A stretch of DNA of 64,000 nucleotides from Paramacrobiotus metropolitanus (GCF_019649055.1 NW_026570228.1:620001-684000), one strand, 5' to 3'. Counted from the stretch's first letter, positions 9,362-21,046 are shown. Numbers and translations are program-made. Notes: a model not told the origin generated them from the sequence alone.

Positions 9362-10847
9362 AAGACCGGAGCCTAAACCGCCGGATATAACCCCTGTACA
9401 GTTACTAACCCCCATGGATCCCAAACCGGCCGCTCAACAGCCTACCGGCGGATCCAGGTTTAGCGCCAAACCAGCGACTAAACCACATGGCCCTAGAAGT
9501 GTGGCCATGCCAGGATGCGTAGAAATCGCGCCTGGACCATCTGGCTCTAAAAGCGAAGCCAGACCGACAGTCGCACTGCAAGTGACCAAGTCGATTTTCG
9601 GAGCCTCAACTAACCCCAAGGCCAACCGATCACCAAAACTCGGAGCCTCAACCAACCTTAAGGCCAACCGACTACGTGGCAAAGCGAGACGTCACACCAC
9701 GAACATGACGTATCCTAAATCGGCGTCAGACACATCCTCCGACAGCGCAACGGAAGGATGGTTCGTAGATAATACGGACAGTGAGGTCGGATCACTAGAA
9801 GAGTGGACAGCCGAACCTCTTGAGGCGTCAAGTCCCCGCACCTGCTGGCCCCAGACCGGTGGACGACCCCCCGGCACCACACCAACGGTGCGAACCATCA
9901 ACAGCTAACGGACCTTCCTGAACACCAAAAATATGTTTTCGACCCTACGGGTAGCGGAAACATCACCACAGGAAGAGTCTGTCCAACAGGAGCTTGCAGC
10001 ACCCAAGCATGCTCCCGATGACCCAGGACCTGTGTCGCTAATCCCCATTGTACCGGTGATGCGGGAAGTGACAGTTGGTCTCGACGAAAATCGCAAACCA
10101 AAGACCGTAAGAGCATGGACACACAAAGTCCAAATTGGACCAGTCCACACGCTCGCTATGCTGGACACCGGAGCGGAGACATCCCTCATCAGCCAGCAAT
10201 TCTGCACCGCCAATGGCATCAAAACGGAGCCGTTAGGACGGAACACCAAAATCCTTGGTGTTGGCGGACAAACCGCCTTTGTGGTCTCCCACTGCTGCAC
10301 CGTACCGGTGACACTGCAGGGATACAAGAGCCACCACACGTTCTTCGTGCAACCGACGTTAACGGACGTGCACGTATTACTTGGCTGTGACTATCTTCAC
10401 TCCAAGTTTACGTTTATTCTCAAGCCAAACGAAGAAATCGTTTGGGACGCGGTAAAGTCAATCCCGATACCAGAGGCACCGGGACCCGATGATGAAGTGA
10501 GAGTTAATCGGCTTGATCACCCGAAAAGTTCTCCTTCTACCTGCTGGGAATGCCTGGACACCATTGAAAGCCTCATGTGGGAGCTGCGCGTCCATAACGC
10601 AATCGAGCGTTACATGACCCAATTCCGTGCAGGCATACTCAAGCCAAATCACGGGATAGTAAAGACTATCCCGATACCAGAGGCACCGGGCCAACGGCCG
10701 GTGCCTGATAGAGAGATTAAGGAGAAACTGGTCCAGCGATACAAAACTTGGTTTACGGGAATAAGAAATTTCCTGGAATACCGAGCTGACCGACTCCTTG
10801 CCCTAGAAGAGGGCTGGCTTGAAGAAAAAGGCGTACCACTAACGTGA
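9331..10847 (+). CDS. pol: Pol N-terminal region with aspartic protease
   Basis: It is read in the -1 frame after the frameshift site. The first part (to 9908) is a disordered, S/T/P-rich linker ending in an in-frame TAA at 9906. The frame resumes and carries a retropepsin: MLDTGAETSLIS with the catalytic DTGA at 10164-10175, then ILGVGG and HVLLGCDYL (the hydrophobic-G of the fold). Retropepsins act as dimers to cut Gag-Pol. After the protease, a Pro-rich motif IPIPEAPG occurs twice (DNA near 10463 and 10669), a small internal duplication. It ends at an in-frame TGA at 10845. Because the same frame continues into RT, both stops are best read as lesions of one polyprotein. Confidence 0.85.
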
Positions 10848-12512
10848 CCGCAGATTGCCGAACAATACGGACCATTCGCCCAAGAACTGGACGACATGGT
10901 CCAAGAAGGAGCTTTATGGGAGGAAGAACGTCTAGCCCTCGTGTGGGAATACAGAGAGTACCACATGGAAGCTCCAAAAGCACTCCAAAAGATGTGCACG
11001 GATCACTTCGATGACGTCATAACACTTCGAAGACAAGTGGCCCAACATCCTGGCTTAACCGTCAGCATATGGCCAAAGTATGACTTAAGCCTGACCAACG
11101 TCAGGACCATACCGGAACCATTGCCAGAAGCAGCACCGCATATAGCGACAAAAGTGCGCTTCAATGATGGTCCACACCCGGAACAGGGAGGCCACCGAAG
11201 GGACACCAGCCAGAATGAGCAGGACCCTTCATCGGAGGAAGTCCAACTGACTTGTCCTCTATGTGGAGACGGCGTTGAGGCGGTAATACGGGCCATACAG
11301 ACCCGTTCGGCTCAACGTTGGGCAGGAGGCCGACCAGCCTCGCCACTCCCTAACGGGAGCCGTCCAACCACTTTGGCGGAACTGGACGAACCTGAGAAAC
11401 AGAAAATCACAACCGGGACGCCAGAGATCCAAAAAGTGGATCTTATGACCACACCAGCACCAACGGTGACCGGCAGGCCGCCAACCTCTAACGAGGACAA
11501 TGGCGAGCCAAAACATGAGCAGGACGATAAACCCGAGTCTACCGATTCGGACGTCCAAAGCTCAAGTGACTCACCGGACACGGACTCCGATAACCAATCA
11601 TCGGAGGAGTCAAGTGATGACGAAGAGGACACAGAAATTCTCCAACTCCGGGCCGAGGCACCGATAATCCGCAAACTGCGGACCGAACGTCCAACGGACT
11701 GCCTTAAGGAGGAGAGAGAAGTTGTCTTCGTTCATCAGCGGTACACTCTACCAGCCTACTCAACTTGCTGGATTAAGGTCCGGTCCTATCGGACTATGGA
11801 CCCGGGACGGCCAATCCACTTTAAATCGCTGAGACGACCACGCCGCTTGATCTTACCGATCGAAGCGGAGGTCCAAACTCGAAACAGTGAACACGCGTGG
11901 ATCCAGGTTCAAAATAAGTCCCGACGCGACCAAATCCTCCACAAAGGTGCAAAAATTGGCCATATGTACTACAGTGACATATATGAGCCAGACATCAAGG
12001 AGGACGGTGTAGATTGGTCCATTCCTAATGCCGATGCCTTACCATGGCCAAAAGTGGCAGGGAACAACCCAAATCGGTACCGCACCATTAATGACCACGC
12101 TATGGTCCAGGCAACTGTAAAAGTGGGACTCCCACCGGAGTCCATCACCCCGGTCCAAGTCAGCATCGATTTCCCTGTCGACCCGAGACAGAAACTTATG
12201 TACCTCGGAAGCCAGGACACCAAACGGAGTCTGGCCATGCTCGACGGACCAGTCCAGCATGATGGCACTAGTTTCACCATACTGGTGTCAAACTACTCCA
12301 AAGAGCCCCATATACTCCGGAAAGGAGTTAACATGGGCCAAGTGGAGCCATACGAGGAAATCTCGGACGAAGATTACGCCAAGATCAACTCCCTCCAAAC
12401 CGGAGAGGAAGATCCAGAAGTGGAGCGTGAAATCCGCGCCCACATCGCCAATGCACATTTTGGCGACCACCTGACCGAGGAGCAGACCGCTCTACTCCGT
12501 CAGGACTTATGA
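10848..12512 (+). CDS. pol: Pol middle region between protease and RT
   Basis: Same frame as protease and RT. An acidic, disordered stretch (about 11500-11640, S/D/E-rich) is followed by two similar beta-rich modules. One ends in WIQVQNKSRRDQILHKGAKIGHM and the other in ILVSNYSKEPHILRKGVNMGQV (DNA near 11900 and 12280). Such a beta-sandwich with N-x-S and K-G commonly precedes RT in Ty3 and BEL elements; here it seems duplicated in tandem. A CPLCGDG motif near 11255 has only two cysteines. The last residues (LTEEQTALLRQDL) are the usual lead-in to RT, and the TGA at 12510 interrupts it, so I read that stop as a mutation. Confidence 0.75.
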   Translation, partial: PQIAEQYGPFAQELDDMVQEGALWEEERLALVWEYREYHMEAPKALQKMCTDHFDDVITLRRQVAQHPGLTVSIWPKYDLSLTNVRTIPEPLPEAAPHIATKVRFNDGPHPEQGGHRRDTSQNEQDPSSEEVQLTCPLCGDGVEAVIRAIQTRSAQRWAGGRPASPLPNGSRPTTLAELDEPEKQKITTGTPEIQKVDLMTTPAPTVTGRPPTSNEDNGEPKHEQDDKPESTDSDVQSSSDSPDTDSDNQSSEESSDDEEDTEILQLRAEAPIIRKLRTERPTDCLKEEREVVFVHQRYTLPAYSTCWIKVRSYRTMDPGRPIHFKSLRRPRRLILPIEAEVQTRNSEHAWIQVQNKSRRDQILHKGAKIGHMYYSDIYEPDIKEDGVDWSIPNADALPWPKVAGNNPNRYRTINDHAMVQATVKVGLPPESITPVQVSIDFPVDPRQKLMYLGSQDTKRSLAMLDGPVQHDGTSFTILVSNYSKEPHILRKGVNMGQVEPYEEISDEDYAKINSLQTGEEDPEVEREIRAHIANAHFGDHLTEEQTALLRQDL

Positions 12513-15500
12513 GAACTCAGGGCCATATTCCCGACGTCTAAAAAGCCTTACGGCGACGTCAAAGGAGTGACCCACGTCATAGAAGTTGGCGACGCTGCAC
12601 CAATCAAAATGAACCCAACCCGAACGAGTTGGAAGGGACGAGAGTTCATAAATAAGCACGTCCAAGAAATGCTGGACCGAGGCGTTATTGAACCGTCCAT
12701 GGCAGCGTGTAGTTTCCCAGTGGTCCTCGCTTCGAAGAAAAACGGCGACGGGACCATGGGCACCCGGTTCTGCATAAATTATATAAAGCTGAACACGGTG
12801 ACCAAGAAGAACAATTACCCATTGCCCAATCCAGACGAACTCCTGGATCAATGCGCAGGAAACGCCTATTACGGCAAGGTAGATTGTCAGTCCGGATTCT
12901 GGCAAATCCCTATGGATCCAGCGTCCATGGACTACACTACCTTCGTGACTCCAGAAGGGATGTTCCGGTTCAAACGAATGCCGTTTGGCGTCTGCAATGG
13001 GCCAGCCACATTCCAAATGACAATGGATAAGATTATGGCGCCGGCCCGCAAACAAGGCGGCGTCTTCGCATACATCGACGATGTGATATTCTTCGGCAAG
13101 ACATTCGAGGAATTCAGGAAGGCGTTCAGAAACACGCTCCTCTGCCTCAGAGACGCCGGATTCACGATAAAACCGTCAAAATGCGAATTTGGAATGGAAA
13201 AACTCCAATTCCTCGGACACATCCTCAGCAAGGACGGCGTCCATACCGACCCCGAGAAGGTAGCGGCCATCGCCGAGAAACTACCACCCACGACCGAGCG
13301 TCAACTTCGCTCGTTCCTGGGACTCGCTAATTACTACCGGAAGTTCATTCAGGGCTACGCCCAGAAGACTTCCAAGATGCATGAACTCCTGCGGAGGGAA
13401 AGTTCAGTGAAGAACGACTGGACTGATGCCCACACCGCCGGGTTCAACGAAATCAAAAAGGCCCTAACGGAAGCCCCAATATTGGCCAAATTCGATGCGA
13501 CCAAGCAGACCACCATCGAATGTGATGCAAGTGGCGCTGGCATCGGAGCCATACTCAGCCAGGACTCGAGGCCAATTGCCTACGCAAGCCGTGTCCTACA
13601 TGGAGCTGAGAAGAACTACGGCGTGACCGAATGGGAATGCTTAGCCGTAGTATGGGCCGTCCAAAAGTTTAAACACTACATCGACCACGGGCCATTCACC
13701 GTACGGACGGATCACAGAGCCCTAACCAATCTGCTCAGATGCGAGTCCAACCGACCCGGCATCAACCTTCGTCTTACTCGATGGGCCCTTGCCTTACAGG
13801 GACGGGACATCACCATCGAGTACAAACCAGGCACATTGTGTGACAATGCTGACGCTTTGTCCAGATGGCCACTCGAACGGGACGATGACAAAGGCCCACA
13901 CCAAGAGTTGGACCAAGTCCCTAACTTCGAGGATTATAAAGACGAGATCCCAGCACGCATCATAAAGGTGCGCAGACTGCAAGTCAAGGATGAGGACCCC
14001 GCAAATGAATGGGACAAGCCTCTCCTTCCTGATTGTAACGCAATCATTGATTGGAATGATTTCAGCACGGCGGACATAAGGGTCATCAACGTACCGGCGC
14101 CCACACCGGGAGAGCCAGAGCCCGAAGTCCCACCGTGCCCAGAAAAAGTTACGGACCGCACCGCGCAAGAACTGCGACGGATGCAACATCGCGACCCAAC
14201 TCTGGCCAAGAAAATCCACGAGTTGGAACATCAAAGCGAAATGGATAAGAGGTCCAAATTACCCGAACATTATCAGATGGACAAAGGTGTGCTCTACCGA
14301 CTCACCCAAATTAATGGGAAACTCGAAAGGAGATTCGTTGTCCCTCTGTTTATGCGGAAAAACATTATCCAGTCCCTCCATGACGGAAAAACAGGGAATC
14401 ATTTTGGATACCGCAAGACGATTGAGGCAGCCAAACTCCGGTACTACTGGGACCGCATGAGCTGCGATATCCACGACTACATCGATCGATGTCAGACGTG
14501 TATTTTCGGCAAAGTACCGCGGCGAGCTACCTACGGTAAGCTGCAGCCGACCGAAGCTGTTGCGCCTTGGTACCGCGTCTTCGCAGACTTCAAAGGACCT
14601 CTAACGGTGACCCAAACAAATAAATACCGGTACATCGCTGTGGTGGTCGACCAAATGACGAAGTTCACCATAGACCGGCCGACCAAGACAAACTCGGCCA
14701 AAGAATTTGAGAAGTTCTTTGTCGAAGAAGTCATACTAAAGTACGGCATGCCACATACAATGCACTCCGTCCGGGGAACACATTTTACGGCAAAATCTTT
14801 TGCCAAAGTGGCGAAAATCTTCGGCATCGAGCAGACCTTCGGATCCGCTTACCATCCGGAGGGCCAAGGCCAAGTCGAACGCCAGATGCAAACAATCTGG
14901 GACGGAATTCGAAACTTTGGCGGCTCCGGCGACGAACATCGTTGGCACCGGGTCCTACCTTACGTGATCTCCAGCATGAACCGTGCCGTTCACGCAACCA
15001 CTGGATTCTCGCCATATCACATGCTATATGGACGAGAAATGACAATACCACAAGACGTCCTCGCTGGGACCAACGTCCCAGAAACATTTACGACTAACGA
15101 ACGTTATGTCCAGAGGATGCAACAGCGCCTGAATCGGGCGCATGAAATTGCGAAAACGCGGATCGAAGAAGGATTCCTCAGGGACGCGGCTATCTACAAT
15201 AAAAAGAAGTCGCAGGCCGAGTTCAAGAAGAGGGACTTGGTCACCCTGAAGAATATGGTAGACGACCCGACCAACCTGAACAAGTTCGAAGGCGTCTACA
15301 TCGTCATCGGCATACCCAAGCCGAACACTTATTGGATCCGAGAGCGAGACACTGGTGTGGAACACACTGTATGTGTCGATCGCTTGAAGCCATACCTTAA
15401 CCCGGAAGGCCCGAGTCGCAGAATAACTCGCTCAACCAAAAAGAAGGGCGGCGACGCGGAACCTCAACCCACAGAGTCGGAAAGGTGCAACAACAAGGCA

Positions 15501-15788
15501 GAGCCGGGACAAAACGCAGAGCTCCCACACGCCCAGAATAAACTGGAAAAACTGCTGAAGAAGCAAAAGCCCGAAAAGGGCCCGTCCAAAAAACTCGTGG
15601 CGGAGCAGCAAAAGACTTTGCAGATCCCAGTCTATGGCCCACCTGACCCAAAGACTTCGGACTCAACAACAGTGAAGCGTGGCCCAGGCCGACCTCGAAA
15701 GGCCAAACCGGATTTCGAGACACCGGCGCTTCAAAAGCTTCAAAACCAGCCATTAACCGCCATTGACATCCATTTGGCCCCAGCGTAA
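12513..15788 (+). CDS. pol: Pol: reverse transcriptase, RNase H, integrase
   Basis: Domains run in Ty3/gypsy order. RT: YYGKVDCQSGFWQIPM, MPFGVCNGPATFQ and YIDD at 13071-13082. RNase H: ECDASGAGIGA (Asp at 13524), WECLAV (Glu at 13635), RTDHRAL (Asp at 13710), all catalytic acids present. Integrase: HHCC zinc finger (14391-14510, ending CQTCIFGK), core with Asp at 14586 (FADFKGPL) and Glu at 14877 (GQVERQ). The second catalytic Asp, expected 36 residues before that Glu, is Val (GTC at 14769, in HSVRGTHF), so strand transfer should be dead. A GPY/F-like module (KFEGVYIVIGI) follows. No chromodomain is seen. A basic, P/K-rich tail runs on past a TAA at 15786. Confidence 0.95.
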   Translation, partial: ELRAIFPTSKKPYGDVKGVTHVIEVGDAAPIKMNPTRTSWKGREFINKHVQEMLDRGVIEPSMAACSFPVVLASKKNGDGTMGTRFCINYIKLNTVTKKNNYPLPNPDELLDQCAGNAYYGKVDCQSGFWQIPMDPASMDYTTFVTPEGMFRFKRMPFGVCNGPATFQMTMDKIMAPARKQGGVFAYIDDVIFFGKTFEEFRKAFRNTLLCLRDAGFTIKPSKCEFGMEKLQFLGHILSKDGVHTDPEKVAAIAEKLPPTTERQLRSFLGLANYYRKFIQGYAQKTSKMHELLRRESSVKNDWTDAHTAGFNEIKKALTEAPILAKFDATKQTTIECDASGAGIGAILSQDSRPIAYASRVLHGAEKNYGVTEWECLAVVWAVQKFKHYIDHGPFTVRTDHRALTNLLRCESNRPGINLRLTRWALALQGRDITIEYKPGTLCDNADALSRWPLERDDDKGPHQELDQVPNFEDYKDEIPARIIKVRRLQVKDEDPANEWDKPLLPDCNAIIDWNDFSTADIRVINVPAPTPGEPEPEVPPCPEKVTDRTAQELRRMQHRDPTLAKKIHELEHQSEMDKRSKLPEHYQMDKGVLYRLTQINGKLERRFVVPLFMRKNIIQSLHDGKTGNHFGYRKTIEAAKLRYYWDRMSCDIHDYIDRCQTCIFGKVPRRATYGKLQPTEAVAPWYRVFADFKGPLTVTQTNKYRYIAVVVDQMTKFTIDRPTKTNSAKEFEKFFVEEVILKYGMPHTMHSVRGTHFTAKSFAKVAKIFGIEQTFGSAYHPEGQGQVERQMQTIWDGIRNFGGSGDEHRWHRVLPYVISSMNRAVHATTGFSPYHMLYGREMTIPQDVLAGTNVPETFTTNERYVQRMQQRLNRAHEIAKTRIEEGFLRDAAIYNKKKSQAEFKKRDLVTLKNMVDDPTNLNKFEGVYIVIGIPKPNTYWIRERDTGVEHTVCVDRLKPYLNPEGPSRRITRSTKKKGGDAEPQPTESERCNNKAEPGQNAELPHAQNKLEKLLKKQKPEKGPSKKLVAEQQKTLQIPVYGPPDPKTSDSTTVKRGPGRPRKAKPDFETPALQKLQNQPLTAIDIHLAPA

Positions 15789-16126
15789 CCCGAAAAAAGG
15801 ACATCCGTCACGGACAAGCCAGCGGTGACCGAAGAGCCAAAAGTGGCCCCGGCGCCCAAAGAGAAGCCCAAAAGACCAAAGACGCCCAAGAAGCCTAAGG
15901 CAACCCTTACGGCCCAGCAGTCCTAGAAGAGGACGTAGTCGCTGATGATGAGGCGGATAAAGACTTGCTCACCCGTATAGCCACAGGACGGGAAAAATCT
16001 GAGAAAGTCACAAAGGGCAAAAAGCAGAAGTCCAATACGCACCCACCGGGCGTATCGGACAAGTCCATTACAGTCCCACCGGACGTACTGGACAAGGCGG
16101 TTGATAAGGCTGGACAAAGTGTTTAA
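15789..16126 (+). CDS. pol: Decayed C-terminal tail of Pol
   Basis: After the TAA at 15786 the same frame stays open and lysine/proline-rich (KPKRPKTPKKPK) up to a TAG at 15924. A frame change between 15899 and 15923 then continues acidic and basic sequence (VLEEDVVADDEADKDLL, later PPDVLDKAVDKAG) to a TAA at 16124-16126. Composition matches the pol tail, so the ancestral Pol probably ended here. No domain is recognised. Confidence 0.55.
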
Positions 16127-16404
16127 CGTCATTCTGAAATAGTAAAATAATATCTGACATGGTAGACTTAAAATTAGTCTAACTAACCTTAAAGTCCCAT
16201 GATCGTTTCCGTGATCTGCTATCGGAAACTAACTAACCTAAAATTAACTGACCTAACTCTAAATGACCAGTAGCTCAGAAGTAGCTTAACCTGGTCCGAT
16301 AACGGATATGGTAGCTTAGAAGTAGCTAGCCGTACTTTGAACTAACAAAGTAGGTAGGAGTCTAACACCGCGTGATTCGTCTCGTGACAGCGCCCCATTC
16401 AACG
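16127..16404 (+). other. Non-coding spacer before ORF3
   Basis: An AT-richer gap between pol and ORF3. It holds repeated CTAACTAACC motifs (branch-point-like), a small hairpin GTTTCCG/CGGAAAC near 16205-16230, and a repeat TAGCTCAGAAGTAGCTTA / TAGCTTAGAAGTAGCTAG. A place for splicing to a subgenomic ORF3 RNA is possible but unproven. Confidence 0.5.
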
Positions 16405-19400
16405 ATGGAAGGACGTCGACGTACTGATCGCTCAGACGACTCCGACCGAAGCAACCGACCACATCCATATTTACGACCGGAATTCCGGTCGGGCGGATCT
16501 TCCACTCGGTCGTTCAACCGGCCTCCGAGTGTACAGGCACCGAATATCAGAGCTAACTTAACTGCTGAGCAGCTGGCTACTACGTCAGTCGGCCCCAGTT
16601 CACGGTCCGACACACCGCTACCGCGGGCACAGCCTCTGCCACCTCGAGCCATTCCGCCACAATATTGGCCGCCAGGGACATTCTCTGACGATACCGGACT
16701 CCTGGTGAACGCGGCAGTAGCTGGCAGCCAGCCAAGCTCTACGTCGGGCCAAACGGTCCGACGTTATCCTCGTGGCCAAACAGGCCCACCTCAACCAATT
16801 CTGTATGGTGGCCCTACCGACCACTTCGGCAAGTCAGCCGGTTTTTACAACTGCGGCAGTCGGGCCAACGGTCACGACTACGCCGGTCCATACTGGACCG
16901 CGGCCACAGTACACTCCGCCGCCATACTACAACCCACACTATGGATATCCACCGTATCCTGCGCCTGGACCTTCAAACCAGCCGCAGCCAGATCCAAACC
17001 AATGGCGATACCCACCACCGTGGATGTATCCGCCAGGACCTTACGGATATCCACTGCCTTACGGCGGATATGGAGCATACGGCCAACCGCCGTATAGCCC
17101 ACCTTCAGCGGCACAACCTGACCCTACGGGCCAGGCGCCGTCTGACTCTTCCATTGAGCCTCCACGAGCGGGACCGGAAGCGTATGCAACTCCAGCGCCG
17201 CTGGAAACCCAGTCAAGCACATCACGGCCCGACGGGTTACGTGATTACCCATTACGGGTATTCGTGGACGGACGATTAACAGTTTACAACCGGCCAGAAG
17301 AGGTTCCACCAGCATTGGCGGCCCAACTTGGCCTAGCCGAACCGGAACCAGTGGCAGGACCAGCACTGAACCCAGTGTTGGCCGGGCGCGACCAGACTGT
17401 CCCACCGACAGAACCTGTGTCGTCGCCAATGCCAGACGAAGAGGAAGATGAAGGGGACGTCCAGTTGGATCCAACCACCCCGCCAATGAGGACCGAATCC
17501 CCTACAGAACTTTTGGCCGATGGACGGACCCCACTCTACCAACTTCATGACAATCTGAAGGAGATGGAGGACGCTATCCAAGAATTGGAGACCATCATTC
17601 GAGAACTTGACCGAATTGGTCCTCACTACCGTGAGCTGATCCAGAAGATCATTATCGATCAAGAAGAATGCAGGCGCCAAGCGCATGAACTTAGCGAAGA
17701 AATTGCAACCCGCCGGGCCCAGCACGAAATCTTCCCGTTGCATGACCAGACCGGTCAGGCCCTATTGGCGGCATCGCAAAGATTAAGATGGCGACTGGAG
17801 CAACACAAGATGGCTCAACGGTTTAGAACCAGAGCCAAAGAAGCCACAGCGCCATCACCATCACCGCCTCCAAAGAACCCAACAGTCGTAGTTACCACTA
17901 CGACAGAGGAATCTTCCGCGCCACCAGTGGCCCAGCCTACGTCTACCGACGAGGCAATGTTAACGGCCACTGGCCTGGAACCGCGAGAACCGGCATCATC
18001 TCCGTACGACCTGAGAGCCTACCCAGACATACCGCCCTTGGAGCGCGAACTCCACGCCGCGGAAGTCCTAGAAGAGGAAATCCGCAAGACCATCAGCATT
18101 CTGAAAGGCGTGGACATCGCCACTATGCGGAGAAAAGTCGCGCTAGACTTAGAATTCCAGCGCGTCCTGGAATACATAACCAGGATTCGACGGGCCATGC
18201 TGCGGTTTATGGATAAGCCACTTAACACGGCCAATGACGCGCCAGCATTGCGCGATTTCCGTAACCGGCAATATCAGCTTGGCCTGATCGACGAAGCACT
18301 TAGGCGCGTGTTGCCTAAACCCCGACCGGGGCAGCCAACACGCGTCGGACAAACCGGACTTCTCACACCGACACTTTCCTCAACACGCCAACCGGCAGAA
18401 GAATTGAGGATGCGGTTTTTGAGAATCATGCGCATCCCGGCTGAACGATTCGCAGCCGGACCGGCACTTAGTCGACCAGCCAGCGCGTCGGACACAGAAA
18501 CCGACAGCGACATTGAATGGTTCGACATGCCAGATCCAATCCCAGTATCAGGATTAACAGCTCCGCCTGATCACATGGTCGCGCCAGAACGACAGGTCCA
18601 CCCTAGACCAGGTTCACTGGCGCCGCCACCAAAAATAGCGGAACGCCTGGAACGGATTATGAGGGCCAACGTCACGCAAGGCAGACCGGCTTATGCGGAC
18701 GACTTCCCTGTGTTAAACCAACTGGTTAACGACAATCAATCGGCCCCTCGGACTTTACGTCAACAGTGGGACGAAGAACAAGCAGCAGCGAACCAACGGT
18801 TACGCGAGGCTGACACCGGATCCATTAGGATGACGATCCCTCAGGCAATGAGGAATAGAAACCTCATTAGAGATGCCGAGGACATCGAGCGTCGCCTAAC
18901 TAACCGGATCCAAGATCTCAGCCCATTCGACCCAGAAGCGGTCAGGCTGACAGAACAGCAACAGAGCCTTACCCAACGGTTGGTTCTGCTCAGGGAACTC
19001 ACTCCGAACAGTACGATGCCTACCGGTCAATCGTTAACTGTTTTGGACCACACCACAAGATGGATCCGAGAATTCATCGAAGATTACTGGAAGGTCCAAC
19101 GACCTGGCCCGTCAACGACGGCACGCCCCGGTGACTTCGACCCAGTAAACGAATGGCGAACATCACCAGTGTCCGCGCCAGAACCTTTGGCCTTGACATA
19201 CGAACCGGTCGCCCCAGCACCAGTTGGACAACCAACTCCAGCTGACTCGGCTCAGGCCCTAACGGTGCCTGGTCCAACATCAAGCCAACCCGTGGACACT
19301 GCCGGACCTGCTACAGTAGACAGCAGTATAGAAGTTCCACTGCAGGACGTCGAAATGGACGTGAGCCTGCCCGATAAGACCTTCGAGCTCTCACCGGAGA

Positions 19401-19432
19401 AGCCGGCTGAACCGGAGTCGACACCAGTCTAA
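16405..19432 (+). CDS. Element ORF3, N-terminal part, unknown function
   Basis: Not recognised. ATG at 16405 (MEGRRRTDRSDDSDRSNR) starts a basic, S/P-rich frame; near 16740-16870 reading must move +1 to the frame that stays open to 19432. In order: a P/Y/G-rich low-complexity patch (about 16905-17110, PYYNPHYGYPPYPAP); DGLRDYPLRVFVDGRLTVYN; an acidic patch; two coiled-coil segments (about 17535-17860 with LHDNLKEMEDAIQELETII, and 18030-18310); and a charged helical region to 19090. No transmembrane segment, signal peptide or Env-like cleavage site is visible, so this is not an obvious envelope. Long coiled coil plus low complexity parallels Gag, so a structural role is conceivable. The TAA at 19430 is in frame with more coding-like sequence. 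Confidence 0.7.
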
Positions 19433-21046
19433 CCGGCTGGTGAACCGACAAGTCCAACGGTTGTTGACGCACCAACGGTGTCATCACAGCCCACCCCGAA
19501 ACCAATCGAAGGCGACACATCTGGTGGCACCCTTGTTGTCCGACCAACGGACAGGAAATCCACAGGAGGAAGGCCAGAACCAGCCACTCCTACCACAACA
19601 AGTGGTCCACAGTCGCCCAGGTTCAAAAAGAAGAAGAGGACTCCTCCAGAAGCTGAAGAGCCTACTTCGCAGCGGTCACTCCCACCTTGGAGAGAACCGC
19701 GTGAAAACCTGGAACTTAACCGTCCAACCAGGCCCACTCTACCAGCGTGGAGTAGCCCACCAAAGGACTTAGACGTTCCCGGCCCTACCAGGCCTGGCCC
19801 GTCCATACTTAAACCGAAGAAAGCGGAACCACCGACTTTGACACTTCGTGGCCTACCGGCCAAGAAGAAGAAGTCGCCGCCAAAGAATTTTCCTGGCAAG
19901 GGACACGTGCTCTCCCCACCGGAAGCACCATCGATTCCGTTAGGAACAACTCACCCATTGCGGGACGAACCTCCAACGAGGCATCGCATCCGATTGACTC
20001 AAACGGAGTCGTGGAATGACCCGCATAATCAAGCTGTAAACGAGATCATAGAAGTTAATCTACGCTTAAATCTGACTGAGGAGGACATCCGCCAGCGACT
20101 ACGCGCCGGCGATCCCACATTAACGGACCGTGAGATTGACCGCATCAACCGAGGTTGTCAATTGATGGCCCAAGAATGATCAATCCTCATCAGAAAGCTG
20201 ATGGCTGTGCGGAGCAAAAGCCAGGCCCTTCGCCAACGCAAGTTGCCTAGCGAAATTATTGAGCACGCCATCTATATAAGAGGCCTACACATCAACCCAA
20301 GGGCATGGACAGTTGAACCGCGCCCACGACCAGGCCAGTCAGTGGAAGACGAACTTCCACCAGAAGAGGCAGAAAGTGAGGATGAACGTCCTCAACTGCC
20401 AGCGGCCTTCTGGGGCGTCTCGTCCAGCGAGGAGTCGGAGAATGAAGAAGATTTAGACGAACATGTCCAAAGGGCGTTATATGAGACCAGTCAGGTCAGG
20501 CCACCTTCAACAAAGGAATCGCCACGCCGAAGTCGATCTCCGTCAAAAAGGACTTCTCCTGGACGCGCCACATCAACCCCGGCGCGAATGCCCAGCATGC
20601 CGGCCATCGAACCGGCGCCCGCCAGGTTCACACCGACCCGGCCAGGCAAGTCCCCGACCAAAGAGAGGATGGACACCACACCTCCTCAGCAGCCAACCAT
20701 GACCATTACTGTGGAACGAATCGCAGCACCTACGGTGTCTGCAGGTTCATCACTTGAGCCAGTAACGGTCACAGTTAGGACTACTGCACCAGTGGCCGCA
20801 AAATCGGCCAGATTGAAAGTGCAGACAACTCCGGCTGTCTCGGACCAAGAAGTGGAAACCGACACGGCCCTGATGCCCATGAGTGCTTTAACTTCTACCG
20901 AGCAGAGACACTTATACATCCACTCAGACCAAAATGAGCGACGGCGATACCGGTTCCTGCTCACAAAGAGACAGGAGGCGAAGGAGCAGAATAACATGGA
21001 AGAATACGACATGTTATCCGAGATGCTCGCGCCATTAGTTCACTGA
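19433..21046 (+). CDS. Element ORF3, second part
   Basis: It continues the frame of the previous part beyond the TAA at 19430, with another in-frame stop (TGA 20177). The first third is P/T/K-rich and disordered with a basic KKKK patch near 19870. A helical module follows (ETESWNDPHNQAVNEIIEV-like, then LTEEDIRQRLRAGDPTLTDREI), then KLPSEIIEHAIYIRGL, an acidic S/E-rich stretch (SSSEESENEEDLDE), and a helical end with HLYIHSDQNERRRYRFLLTK. No family is recognised. The frame ends at a TGA (21044); coding-like sequence continues one frame back. Confidence 0.6.

Noticed and set aside
11312-11674. Serine-rich minus-strand ORF in pol
   Set aside because: It is the antisense of an acidic stretch of the real pol frame.
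20995-21043. Programmed -1 frameshift inside ORF3
   Set aside because: The frame relation fits but there is no slippery heptamer or stem in the overlap; a one-base lesion is simpler.
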